Origin: an uncultured Monoglobus sp.
Lineage (GTDB): Bacteria > Bacillota > Clostridia > Monoglobales > Monoglobaceae
Assembly (NCBI GenBank): GCA_947630505.1
Contig: CANRHV010000026.1
Location: forward strand, 1-36,462
Direction of reading: 5' to 3'
Length of the DNA: 36,462 nucleotides
Of this stretch, positions 14,438 through 23,128 are shown piece after piece. The position numbers were made by a program, and so were the translations under genes. A model generated the notes under the pieces. It was given only the letters and a program-made list of their open reading frames with translations, made no database searches and was not told the DNA's origin. How positions within the stretch are numbered: the stretch's first letter is position 1; each line of letters starts with the position of its first letter.

Positions 14438-15289
14438 ATGTTCGAAAACAGAGATAAACACAGCTCGCCGCGCGGCGGGCGGCGAAGGATAATAACCGAG
14501 CCGAACGACGATGTAAGAACCGAGGACATAACGGAAAAAATCGGCACGGTGTATGTTATGCCCTACAACGCGCAGCATATAGGAGCAAGAGACGAGCAGC
14601 AGGACTACTTCGCCTACTCCGACTTGATGGACGCCGACTCTTTGAGAAAATACGGCTCGGTGGCGGTGCTGGCCGACGGAATGGGAGGCATGGGAAACGG
14701 CTCCGAGGCATCAAAGATCGGCGTGTCGGTTTTTCTTGAAGCGTACTGCGATTACATGGAGTCCGGCATGGAAACAGAGGACGCGCTCATGTACGCTCTT
14801 GAGGAGGCCAACGACGGAGTCAACACGCTGGGCGGCGCCGGCTCCACTTTGATAGGCCTTGTCATTAAGCAAAATATGATGCGTTGGGTGTCCGTCGGAG
14901 ACAGCCGTCTGTATCTGTACAGAAACGGTATTTTAAGACAGCTTAACGAGGAACATGTTTACTCAAAGGTTCTTGACGAAAAATACAGAAACGGAGAGAT
15001 AACATACGAGGAAGCGATGAACGACCCCGAAAGGCTCGCTCTCACGTCTTATCTCGGCATACCGAAAATAGAGCAGGTCGACAGGAATCGGGGAAATTTT
15101 CCGATTTTTTCGAACGATTATATATTGATTTGCAGCGACGGACTTTACAAGGTGATGTCGGACGAGGAGACGGCCGGAGTTTTAAGCGTCGGCGGAAAAG
15201 ATCCCGCGGCGGATATACTGAGCGCCGCTCTGTCAAAAAACAGTCCGAATCAGGACAACATCACCGTGTTGGTTTTGAAAATAATATAA
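14438..15289 (+). CDS. PP2C-family Ser/Thr phosphatase (first of two)
   Basis: This metal-dependent phosphatase presumably reverses the adjacent kinase. The 283-residue protein begins with a basic 40-residue extension. The PP2C motifs are RDEQQD (51-56), LADGMGGMGNG (79-88, metal-binding Asp), VGDSRLYL (about 152-159), ICSDGLYKV with the second metal Asp, and QDNITVL at the C-terminus. It is soluble, with no membrane helix. ACGGAGGG lies 6 nt before the ATG. It starts 29 nt after the kinase stop codon and 28 nt before the protease-FHA gene. Confidence 0.93.
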   Translation: MFENRDKHSSPRGGRRRIITEPNDDVRTEDITEKIGTVYVMPYNAQHIGARDEQQDYFAYSDLMDADSLRKYGSVAVLADGMGGMGNGSEASKIGVSVFLEAYCDYMESGMETEDALMYALEEANDGVNTLGGAGSTLIGLVIKQNMMRWVSVGDSRLYLYRNGILRQLNEEHVYSKVLDEKYRNGEITYEEAMNDPERLALTSYLGIPKIEQVDRNRGNFPIFSNDYILICSDGLYKVMSDEETAGVLSVGGKDPAADILSAALSKNSPNQDNITVLVLKII

Positions 15290-15316
15290 AATAAATATAT
15301 TACGGGAGGAAGAAGA

Positions 15317-16453
15317 ATGAAAAAAGTTTTATCATTAATTTGCGCGGTTTTGATTTTGTTTTGTTCAAGCGCCGCGGTGTTTGCCGACGACACGCCGAGC
15401 GCGGTGCTTGACGTGAGAGACAGCGTGGTGAGGATACTTGTGGAAACGCCGTTTGGAGCGGCGTCGGGCACCGGTTTCGCTATCGGCTCATCTTCGCCGG
15501 TGACCAAGATCGTCACAAATTATCACGTTGTCGAGGGCGCGACAAAAATCAACGTGCTTATGTCGAGGGACCATATTATCGAGGCCACGGTCCACACGGC
15601 GCTTGAGGCTTCGGACCTGGCGATCCTGAACGTCAGTCAGCCCATCTATGATCTAAAGCCCGCCACCCTCAACGACAGTATAGCCAAAGAGGGCACAAAG
15701 GGCTACGCGCTCGGATATCCCGGCAGCGCGGACCGGCTTTCATCAACGCTCACGGGAAACAAAGAGGATATAACCATAACCGACGGGATCGTCAGCGCTA
15801 TAACAACGGTTCCTTACATAAGCGGTCTCGAGCCGGTCAACGCGTATCAGATAAACGCGGCTATCAACCACGGCAATTCGGGCGGTCCTTTTGTCAACTC
15901 AAAGGGCGAGGTCATAGGAATCAACTCCTGGGGTGTGAACGACGCTCAGGGAATAAACGCCGCGATACAGGTGCGCGAGCTTACGCGCGTGCTTGACCAG
16001 AACGGAATTCCTTATGTAAAGGGTCAGAGCGTCTCGATAATCAAGATCGTTTTGATCATCGCTCTGCTTCTGCTTGTGGCGGCTATAGCGTTTCTTATTA
16101 TTATACTGCTCAAAAAGAACAAAAAGGCAAAGGGCGTGCTCACCTGTATTCAGGGCGAGTTTGTGGGTCAGAAATTCTATTTTGAGCCCGGCGGCATCAC
16201 TATCGGCAGAGATTCATCGCTGTGCAATCTTGTGCTGACAAGAGAAAATCAGGCGGTAAGCCGCAGCCATTGCAACATACGCTTCAGTCCTGAGAGCAAA
16301 ACATTCTCTTTGACCGATCTGGCGTCGGCAAACGGAACATTCACCGGCATGGGCACAAAGCTGACGCCGAGAGTTCCGGTGACTCTGCAGCCCGGCGACA
16401 AATTCTATTTGGGCGACAAGTCAAATACATTCAAGGTTGGTATTGAGATATGA
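15317..16453 (+). CDS. Trypsin-like serine protease with transmembrane helix and cytoplasmic FHA domain
   Basis: This 378-residue protein has a signal peptide (1-23, ending VFA). An extracytoplasmic S1C/HtrA-like domain follows with an intact triad: His70 (TNYHVVEG), Asp100 (ASDLAIL) and Ser188 (GNSGGPF). Next are a membrane helix (about 241-266) and a C-terminal FHA domain (about 280-378). The FHA landmarks are IGRDSS (296-301), SRSH (315-318) and ANG (338-340). There is no PDZ domain, unlike typical HtrA. Outside protease joined to an inside phosphothreonine reader implies signalling across the membrane. GGGAGG precedes the ATG, and the stop overlaps the next start by 4 nt (ATGA). Confidence 0.92.
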   Translation: MKKVLSLICAVLILFCSSAAVFADDTPSAVLDVRDSVVRILVETPFGAASGTGFAIGSSSPVTKIVTNYHVVEGATKINVLMSRDHIIEATVHTALEASDLAILNVSQPIYDLKPATLNDSIAKEGTKGYALGYPGSADRLSSTLTGNKEDITITDGIVSAITTVPYISGLEPVNAYQINAAINHGNSGGPFVNSKGEVIGINSWGVNDAQGINAAIQVRELTRVLDQNGIPYVKGQSVSIIKIVLIIALLLLVAAIAFLIIILLKKNKKAKGVLTCIQGEFVGQKFYFEPGGITIGRDSSLCNLVLTRENQAVSRSHCNIRFSPESKTFSLTDLASANGTFTGMGTKLTPRVPVTLQPGDKFYLGDKSNTFKVGIEI

Positions 16454-17214
16454 GTTTATTTAGCCGTGGCGAGGGCGCGGCTTTTGAGTCCGCTCTTGTG
16501 TGCGATATAGGAGGCAGAGAACGCAACGAGGACTACGCCGCGTACCGCGAGACGAAAGACAGGGGATTTTACGCGTTGTGCGACGGTCTCGGCGGTCACA
16601 GAGGAGGAGACGAGGCGTCTGAAACCGCCGCGGAAGCGTTTCTGATGTCGATCACCGAGGCCGGGAGCGTGTCGTCCGAGGCGGTCGCCGCGGCGACGGA
16701 TTTCGCTCAGAAAACGCTTTTGGAAAAATTCGGCGGCGAGCAGCGGTCCGGCGCTCTGTCTCCGAGAACAACGGGAGCTTTTCTGGCTCTCGGAGGGGAC
16801 AAGGCGTATGTTTGCAATATAGGAGACAGCAGGGTTTATCACATGCGCGGCGGAAAAATAGAGTTTGTGACAAACGACCATTCGGTGGCGTATCTTTCTT
16901 ATCTCAGCGGCGAGATCGAATACGACGATATACGCACGTCGCCCGATCAGAACAGACTGATAAGATCAATGGGCGACAACGAAAAATACAATCCGGAGTT
17001 CGCAGCTCCGATCGACATAGAATCGGGCGACGCTTTTTTGCTCTGCAGCGACGGATTTTGGGAATATGTCGTCGAGCGCGATATGGAAAGCACGCTCAAG
17101 GCTTCAAAAACTCCGTCAAGATGGCTGGCGAAAATGGTAAGGATCCACGCCGCGAACACGAAAGGCATAAAAGACAACGACAATTTTAGCGCTATTACGG
17201 TTTTTGTAAATTAA
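16450..17214 (+). CDS. PP2C-family Ser/Thr phosphatase (second of two)
   Basis: This is a compact 254-residue PP2C domain with RERNED (23-28), LCDGLGGHRGGDE (metal site), NIGDSRVYH, LLCSDGFWE and DNDNFSAITVF. It lacks the basic N-terminal extension of the first phosphatase, and the two are only distantly similar, so they are probably not a recent duplication. Its ATG overlaps the protease-FHA stop codon, which indicates translational coupling. Two separate phosphatases for one kinase suggest distinct substrates or a second kinase elsewhere, such as the one at 31480-32721. Confidence 0.92.
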   Translation: MSLFSRGEGAAFESALVCDIGGRERNEDYAAYRETKDRGFYALCDGLGGHRGGDEASETAAEAFLMSITEAGSVSSEAVAAATDFAQKTLLEKFGGEQRSGALSPRTTGAFLALGGDKAYVCNIGDSRVYHMRGGKIEFVTNDHSVAYLSYLSGEIEYDDIRTSPDQNRLIRSMGDNEKYNPEFAAPIDIESGDAFLLCSDGFWEYVVERDMESTLKASKTPSRWLAKMVRIHAANTKGIKDNDNFSAITVFVN

Positions 17215-17233
17215 ATTTAAAGGAGAGATTTAT

Positions 17234-17824
17234 ATGGCAATGAAAAGATGTCCCAACGGACATTATTATGACTCGTCACAGCATGTCAGCTGTCCGTATT
17301 GCGGCGTGCAGATCGGCGGCGCCGATACGCGCGGAGGCGGCGCGTTCGGGGGACCTTCCGACGACGTCACGGTAAAGCTGTCACATGAGCCTCCCGCGCC
17401 GAAGGCCCCCGCTTTCGATGATATGAAAACGATAAAAAAGCGGGACGACGAGCTTAAAACGATAGGCAAGGCTCAGAGCGTGATGGGATTCAGGCCTATC
17501 GCGGGCTGGCTGGTGTGCATAGACGGACCCGACAAGGGCAGCGACTACAGAATATACTATGAGCGCAACTTTATAGGCCGCGCCCCGAACATGGATATAG
17601 CGATAAAAAAGGATTCGGGTATCTCCCGCGTCAACCACGCGGTTATCAGCTATGACCCGAAAAACAAGGTTTTCAAGCTGAGCGACGGCGACGGACGCAG
17701 TATGCTGTACGTCAACGGCGACAGCGTCGAAACGTCAACAAAGCTGAAGCGCGGCGATATAATAGAGACCGCGAACACCAAACTCATGTTTATTCCCTGC
17801 TGCGGAGAGTGGTTCTCATGGTAA
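17234..17824 (+). CDS. Soluble zinc-ribbon plus FHA-domain protein
   Basis: This 196-residue protein starts with a zinc ribbon resembling that of the kinase, KRCPNGHYYDSSQHVSCPYCG (Cys/His ligands within residues 5-24). A disordered Gly/Pro-rich linker follows. A C-terminal FHA domain begins near residue 95, with FIGRAPNMDIAI, SRVNHAVI and an Asn-containing VNGD loop. It has no membrane helix, so it is the cytoplasmic phosphothreonine-binding adaptor of the cluster. AAGGAGA precedes the ATG. The reading frame overlaps the next gene by 7 nt. The related zinc ribbons here and in the kinase hint at a shared docking surface. Confidence 0.88.
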   Translation: MAMKRCPNGHYYDSSQHVSCPYCGVQIGGADTRGGGAFGGPSDDVTVKLSHEPPAPKAPAFDDMKTIKKRDDELKTIGKAQSVMGFRPIAGWLVCIDGPDKGSDYRIYYERNFIGRAPNMDIAIKKDSGISRVNHAVISYDPKNKVFKLSDGDGRSMLYVNGDSVETSTKLKRGDIIETANTKLMFIPCCGEWFSW

Positions 17825-19329
17825 GGAAAGCAGCCGCTTTTATCTGCGCGCTTTTGTTGATTTTCGCGCTTTTGTGCCCCTCGTGCTTCGCGGCGGGGGC
17901 TCTGAGCGACGTGAATATCGGTCAGGCGCATATTTACACCGATCTGCTGCATACATATATCGACCTTATCGACGCGAGCGGAAACAGAGCGACTCAGCCA
18001 GATATAGGATATGTGCGCGGCGTTATGGATAACGATCTGCTGCAGATCTCGGTGATCAAAAAATTCACCGACACGGGCGAGGGGACCGCTTATATCTTTT
18101 TGGTCGACACCTCGGGCTCGCTGAGCGGAAGTCAGCTCCAAAAGCTCAAGGCAGCTACCAAAAACTGGGCGGCGAAAATGGGAGAAAGCGACCGCATGGC
18201 CGTTATCTCGTTCGGAAACGAGGTAAAAACGCTGCTTGATTTCTCAAGCGATAAAAATCAAATCAACAGCATAGTCGACGGACTTTCAAACAACGACGGC
18301 AGAACAAGGCTCTATGACGCGGTGGCCGAGGGTCTGAGCCTCTCGGAAAAGCGCGGCGACGACATACCTAAGCGCAAGGTCATTATTTTGCTTTCGGACG
18401 GTGAAAACGACGCGAGCGGCGGCGCCACGCGCGACAGCGTGATCGACCTCACGAAAAAGCACATGATACCGATATACAGCCTTTGCACGTCGGACAAAGA
18501 CAGCGGCAGCGGAGCGCGGTTCATGGACGAACTGTGCGAGCTGTCCCACGGTTTGTTTTTTGACATATCAAGAACGAGCGTCGAGGATGTGTATAACTAC
18601 TCATACGAAAGACTTATGAACGCTTACGTCATAGACTTTAAGTATCCGTCGTCAAAAACCGACGGCGCGATGCACAGCCTCAAAATAAGCGTAATGGAAA
18701 ACGGCACGGAATTCAGCGACACAAGAGAGCTGTATATGCAAAAGCCCACCGAGTCAGCGTTTTCCGCCGTGTCAAACAACGCGGTACCCGCCGCGGGGGA
18801 GGAGGAAAATTCGAATATGAACGGAATACCAAAAACCACAATGCTGCTTATTTTAATAATCGGAATTGTTATTTTGGCGGCTTTGATCGGCATTATAGCG
18901 GCGATCACAATAATGAGCGGAAAAAAGAAAGCGCAAAACGTTCCGCCGCCTCAGTACAGGCCGCCCGCGCCCGCGTCTCCGTCGGGAGATAAAACGGTCG
19001 CTCTCGGCGCTCAGCATCAAAAAAACGCCGCGCCCGCGAACAACGGCCCGATATTCAAAATGACAGATGTAACCGGAGGAGAGGTTTTCTCGGCGCCGGT
19101 CGCCGACTCGATCACGGTCGGACGCAGGTCCGATAATGACATCGTTTTAAAAGACGGCCAGGTATCGGGACACCACATGAAAATAACCCGCTCGGGAAGC
19201 GGCTTCCGCGCCGCGGACCTCGGCTCCACCAACGGCACTATCATTAACGGCACGCAGATCTCGCAGGAGACCGAGATAAACCGCGGCGATCTGATACTGC
19301 TGGGCACAAAAGAATACAGAGTGGAATAA
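17818..19329 (+). CDS. VWA-domain protein with transmembrane helix and cytoplasmic FHA domain
   Basis: This 503-residue protein has a signal peptide (about 1-27, ending FAAG) and an extracytoplasmic von Willebrand A domain. The MIDAS is complete: DTSGS (97-101), Thr163 in TRLYD and Asp194 in LSDGEND. It continues with a membrane helix (about 340-366), a Pro-rich linker and a C-terminal FHA domain, VGRRSDNDI (about 434-442), SGHH (450-453) and STNG (470-473). The ATG at 17818 is chosen because GGAGA lies 9 nt upstream; an earlier in-frame GTG at 17809 is weaker. It resembles the protease-FHA protein in topology, with the sensor or adhesion domain outside and the phosphopeptide reader inside. 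Confidence 0.92.
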   Translation: MVRKAAAFICALLLIFALLCPSCFAAGALSDVNIGQAHIYTDLLHTYIDLIDASGNRATQPDIGYVRGVMDNDLLQISVIKKFTDTGEGTAYIFLVDTSGSLSGSQLQKLKAATKNWAAKMGESDRMAVISFGNEVKTLLDFSSDKNQINSIVDGLSNNDGRTRLYDAVAEGLSLSEKRGDDIPKRKVIILLSDGENDASGGATRDSVIDLTKKHMIPIYSLCTSDKDSGSGARFMDELCELSHGLFFDISRTSVEDVYNYSYERLMNAYVIDFKYPSSKTDGAMHSLKISVMENGTEFSDTRELYMQKPTESAFSAVSNNAVPAAGEEENSNMNGIPKTTMLLILIIGIVILAALIGIIAAITIMSGKKKAQNVPPPQYRPPAPASPSGDKTVALGAQHQKNAAPANNGPIFKMTDVTGGEVFSAPVADSITVGRRSDNDIVLKDGQVSGHHMKITRSGSGFRAADLGSTNGTIINGTQISQETEINRGDLILLGTKEYRVE

Positions 19330-19338
19330 AAAATCAAT

Positions 19339-19370
19339 CCCTCCCGAAACGCTTCGGGAGGGGTTATTTT
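19339..19370 (+). terminator. Terminator after the VWA-FHA gene
   Basis: CCCTCCCGAA (19339-19348) and TTCGGGAGGG (19353-19362) form a 10-bp GC-rich stem with a 4-nt loop, followed by TTATTTT. On the minus strand the stem is followed by ATTGATTTTTT, so it can also end the convergent hydrolase gene. Confidence 0.88.
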
Positions 19371-19890
19371 ACTCGTTTTCGATTTTTATCTGGCAGACCT
19401 TCATGGCGGCGAGAGCTTGCTTGTGGCTCTCGGGCGTCACGCCCGCGCAGCAGGCGGCGTCAACCGTGATCGGGACCTCGGGCAGAAACGCCTTTATCAG
19501 CATGGCGTTTGAGATAACGCAGATGTCGGTGCAGAGGCCGATCAGGGTCACGCTTTCGATTTTTTCGACCTTATTCATCTCGGCCAGCTTTTTGCCCAGC
19601 TCCGCGCTGCCGAAGGTCGGCTTGTCTATCGGCTCGGTCTTTATCAGCTCGGCGATCTCGCCTCTTATCTCGTGTCCTTCGGTTCCCTTGACGCAGTGGA
19701 CCACCGGAAGGTTTCGTCCCTCCTGCGTTGAGAGATAGTTTTCGCCGTGCGTGTCCCGCGTGGCGAGGACGGTTCCGTTAAAATTCTTGATTTTTTCAAT
19801 AACGCGGGACACAATTTTTTGCGCCTCGGGCGTTCCCAGAGCGCCGTCGATAAAGTCGTTCTGCATGTCTATAACTATTAAAACGTTCAT
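19369..19890 (-). CDS. Isochorismatase/nicotinamidase-like cysteine hydrolase
   Basis: The family hydrolyses amides or vinyl ethers through a Cys-Asp-Lys triad. In this 173-residue protein Asp is in VIDMQNDFI (about 8-12), Lys in KPTFGS (about 99), and the nucleophile Cys in IGLCTDICV (about 120). TRDTHGENYLSTQEG and LPVVHCVKGT resemble the PncA-type subgroup, which makes nicotinate from nicotinamide for NAD salvage. Nicotinamidase is the most likely role, but the metal-binding histidines are not all obvious to me. It lies 30 nt downstream of addB on the same strand. Confidence 0.85.
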   Translation of the reverse strand: MNVLIVIDMQNDFIDGALGTPEAQKIVSRVIEKIKNFNGTVLATRDTHGENYLSTQEGRNLPVVHCVKGTEGHEIRGEIAELIKTEPIDKPTFGSAELGKKLAEMNKVEKIESVTLIGLCTDICVISNAMLIKAFLPEVPITVDAACCAGVTPESHKQALAAMKVCQIKIENE

Positions 19891-19920
19891 GTTTTTATCC
19901 TCCTCGGCTTATGTTTTTTA

Positions 19921-22900
19921 TTATTCGTCGTCGGTTTTTATATTTTCCTGCCCGCATATCCCGCCGTAGTCGCAGAAAAGGCAGGGGTCGTATTTGTAGG
20001 CGGTGAACGGGTTCACCGATATCTCGCCGCTGAGTATGCCCTCGGCGGACTCGGCAATTTTTTTTTCGGCGTTTTCGAGCCGTTTTTTCATTTCCTCGAC
20101 CGGTATGGCGGATCTCGGGCTTATAAAAGTCCCGCTTTTGTCAAAGGCGTTCATCGCTTTTTGGTCGTCGATTATCCAGCCGTTTGAGGCGATCTTGCCG
20201 TGCACTTTTTTGTCATATTCTTCTTCCGAAATATCGTCGGCTCCGTCAATCAGCGGGTCGTTCATCTGCTGGTACAGCATTGCCGCGGGCTCTCGGCTGC
20301 CGTCGCGGCACAGCGCGCCGGCGTACACGAGCGGCTGAAACTTGACGCCCGCCTCGGCCAGAGGCTTTTTGAGCCCCGTTTCGGATGATTTGTAGTCCAC
20401 CACGCAAATGTATTGTTTTCCGTCGATCACCGCGCCGTCCACGCGATCTATAAAGCCCTCGACCGAGGCGTCTCCCGGCTCGGTGTGAACCCTGACCGGA
20501 GGCACGGTTCCGTCGCTTCCTATCCTGACCTCAAAGCCTATCGGTCTGAACTCCGATTCCCTGAAAAATTTTATCGTCTCCCAGGCGGTGGCGGACGCGA
20601 TGCCGCTCATTCGGGTTATCAGATATTTGTAATAGGCGGAGCTTTGATACATTATGTCACTGTCGTCTATCGCAAGCTCGCTGACGATTTTTGATATTTC
20701 CTTGCGGCATTCTGCCTTTGTTATTTTGTTATAATCTCTCTTTTTTGAAAAATACCGCTCCAGCGTTCCGTGGAGCACGTTTCCCATGTTGAGCGGGTCG
20801 AACCGCGCGATGTCTCTCGGCAGCGCGGCCAGGCCGTATCTCATAAAATATTTGAAGGCGCACTCGTTGAATCTTTCAAGCTTCGACGCGCTGAGCATTA
20901 TGTCGCGGCCGTACAGCTTGTCGACCGTTTCTTTTGAGAGAAGCTCGTATCCGTTTTCCGCGGCGCTCAGGCGCTCGATGTATTTTTTAAGGTTTTCGCT
21001 GTTCTTAAAAATTTCCATCAAAGTCCGCGTGTCGTCGTCCTCGTCTCTCGCGGCGATCTTTGATTTAAGAAGCTTCAGCGCGGCGGCCCGCGTTTCGGGA
21101 ATGGTTCCGCGCGCGGGCTCAAAATCCGCGTCGAAAATGTCGTTTTTCAGCTTGATAACCACGGGCGAGGGATTCAGCGTTTCAATACCCGAGGCGGCGG
21201 GGGATAAGAAATATATCTCGTCCAAAGCGGCGGACAGCGCCTTGTATATCAGCATGTTTTCGTCTATCGAGCGTTCCGATGCGGTCATCGCCAGCGGAAG
21301 TCCCGCCTCTCTCAGCAGCAGGCGCTCCGAGTCGGAGATCAGGCCCTCGCCGCCGTGGCTCTTGGGGAACACGCCCTCGGTCATGCCCAAAACAATGGCG
21401 ATCTTTGTGTCGGCGCTGCGGAACATGTCTATTCGGCTGAACGTCGTGCCGTCTATGGTCTGGGGCGACACGCCGATCTTCACGCCGCCGCAGGCAGAGA
21501 TAAACAGCTCGCGGAATTTTTCGTAGGTCATTTTTGTGTCGCCCGTTATGTCGCGTATCTCGGTCAGCACCGAGACCACGCTGTTCCATGCCATTCTATA
21601 TTCCTCAGCGAGATATATCATGCCTTTTTTTGAAAACTCCGCGCATATGTTTTGCATGGTTTCAAGGTTGTTTTGCTTTTCGGTGAATTTGAGCAGAGCA
21701 TCCGCGATGTCCGCGGCGGTTTTTCTGCCCTTGATCGACTTTTTGAGCTCGGTCACCGGGTCGAGCGCGATTTTTTTCACGCGGTTCACAAGCGCCATAT
21801 CATAGCGCGCCTTTCCCGGGTTATATGTCCACTCGTCCGTGGAGTTCAAAACGGAGCGTCCGGGGCAGGCGGCGAGCAGATAGTTCTCAAATATGTCGCG
21901 CTCGTCCGTTTTAAGACCCGGACAGAAGCCGCTTTTCGCGATCGTCATGATACGCTCGTACGAAAAGCCCGATGCCAGCACGTCGAGCACCGCGGATATG
22001 TAGAGCAGATACGGGTTTTCGGTCAGTCCGCGCCGCTTGTCGAGAAACACGTTTATCCCCCATTCCTCAAAAACGTGGGGCATTATTGATGCGTATTCCT
22101 CGGCGTTCCGCGCCAGGATCAAAAAGTCGCTCTGCTTGTATCCCTTTTCGCGGCACAGTCCGCGGATTATCTCGGCCGCCGCCTCGATCTCCTCAAATGT
22201 GTTTTCGGGCCGCATAAAATGCACATGCTCGGGGTGCCCGTATTTTTTCGGACGCGGAGCGAAATAGTTTTTTATCATGTGCTCGATATCGGGAGACAGA
22301 CTTTTTTTAAATTTTATCGGCTCGGGACGGCCGATCGCTATGCCCTCGCTCTCGGCCGCCGCGCGTATGTTTTTATATGTCTCGGCGGTCTTAAGGAACA
22401 AGTCGGAGGGCTTTTCGGGATCGTCGCAGCAGAGTATCAGCTCGGTATCGGCCGTTTTTTTGGAAAGTTCCGTCAGCACGGCGGTCTCAAGAGGCGTGAA
22501 GCTGCGGAACTCGGTCACATAAAGGCGCGAGTTTTTCGGAAAATCGCAGTCTTTGATCTTGGGCAGGATCAGGGCGAGGTTGTCCTCGGCGTCCGCTCCG
22601 CTCCCGGCGATCAGCTCGTCGTACCGCTCGTAAAACAGCGCCATGTCGGTCAGCTTGCGCCTAAGCTCGGTCTTGTCCGCGTCTCCGATTTTTTCGGCCG
22701 CGGAAATCAGCGCCTCGGGCGTGTGGCCGTAGCGCTTGAATTCCGACACCAGCTCCGCCATCAGTCCCGAGAAACCGCTTTGATGAACGTTGGGGCGGAA
22801 GTAGTCCAGCTTTTTCTCGATCAGCTGCATGGTTCTCGACGCCAGGATCTGCTTTCCCGCGCCGTCGATGTATTTAAGGCGCAGGGGGCCCAGCTCCGAC

Positions 22901-23115
22901 AGCACAAGATTAGAGAGGCGTGAAAACGTCAGCACCTCGGTGTTTTTCTGGGCCGAAACGCCCAGAGCCGAGATGATTTTGCGCTCGGTGTAAACCGAGA
23001 ACTGCTCGGGAACCAATATATAGGATTTGGCGCCGCCGCTTATGTTCTGTTTTATTTTTTCAAGCAAATAGGCGCCGCTGTCATGCTCGGCGGTGCCGTA
23101 AACAGCTTTAAGCAT
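19921..23115 (-). CDS. addB: AddB-like helicase-nuclease subunit
   Basis: AddB partners AddA in double-strand break resection at Chi-like sites. The 1064-residue protein starts MLKAVYGTAEHDSGAYLLEK and continues with SYILVPEQFSVYTER, typical of clostridial AddB. Near the C-terminus lies the PD-(D/E)XK nuclease (GFIDRVDG, CVVDYKSSE). The iron-sulfur cysteines are FNECAFKYF plus the C-terminal CLFCDYGGIC. The Walker A region lacks GKS/T, so ATP binding is probably lost, as the AddB helicase is often inactive. The ATG at 23113-23115 is preferred over the GTG at 23124. addA is not adjacent: downstream is a hydrolase. Confidence 0.9.
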   Translation of the reverse strand: MLKAVYGTAEHDSGAYLLEKIKQNISGGAKSYILVPEQFSVYTERKIISALGVSAQKNTEVLTFSRLSNLVLSELGPLRLKYIDGAGKQILASRTMQLIEKKLDYFRPNVHQSGFSGLMAELVSEFKRYGHTPEALISAAEKIGDADKTELRRKLTDMALFYERYDELIAGSGADAEDNLALILPKIKDCDFPKNSRLYVTEFRSFTPLETAVLTELSKKTADTELILCCDDPEKPSDLFLKTAETYKNIRAAAESEGIAIGRPEPIKFKKSLSPDIEHMIKNYFAPRPKKYGHPEHVHFMRPENTFEEIEAAAEIIRGLCREKGYKQSDFLILARNAEEYASIMPHVFEEWGINVFLDKRRGLTENPYLLYISAVLDVLASGFSYERIMTIAKSGFCPGLKTDERDIFENYLLAACPGRSVLNSTDEWTYNPGKARYDMALVNRVKKIALDPVTELKKSIKGRKTAADIADALLKFTEKQNNLETMQNICAEFSKKGMIYLAEEYRMAWNSVVSVLTEIRDITGDTKMTYEKFRELFISACGGVKIGVSPQTIDGTTFSRIDMFRSADTKIAIVLGMTEGVFPKSHGGEGLISDSERLLLREAGLPLAMTASERSIDENMLIYKALSAALDEIYFLSPAASGIETLNPSPVVIKLKNDIFDADFEPARGTIPETRAAALKLLKSKIAARDEDDDTRTLMEIFKNSENLKKYIERLSAAENGYELLSKETVDKLYGRDIMLSASKLERFNECAFKYFMRYGLAALPRDIARFDPLNMGNVLHGTLERYFSKKRDYNKITKAECRKEISKIVSELAIDDSDIMYQSSAYYKYLITRMSGIASATAWETIKFFRESEFRPIGFEVRIGSDGTVPPVRVHTEPGDASVEGFIDRVDGAVIDGKQYICVVDYKSSETGLKKPLAEAGVKFQPLVYAGALCRDGSREPAAMLYQQMNDPLIDGADDISEEEYDKKVHGKIASNGWIIDDQKAMNAFDKSGTFISPRSAIPVEEMKKRLENAEKKIAESAEGILSGEISVNPFTAYKYDPCLFCDYGGICGQENIKTDDE

Positions 23116-23128
23116 AATTATCACTCTC

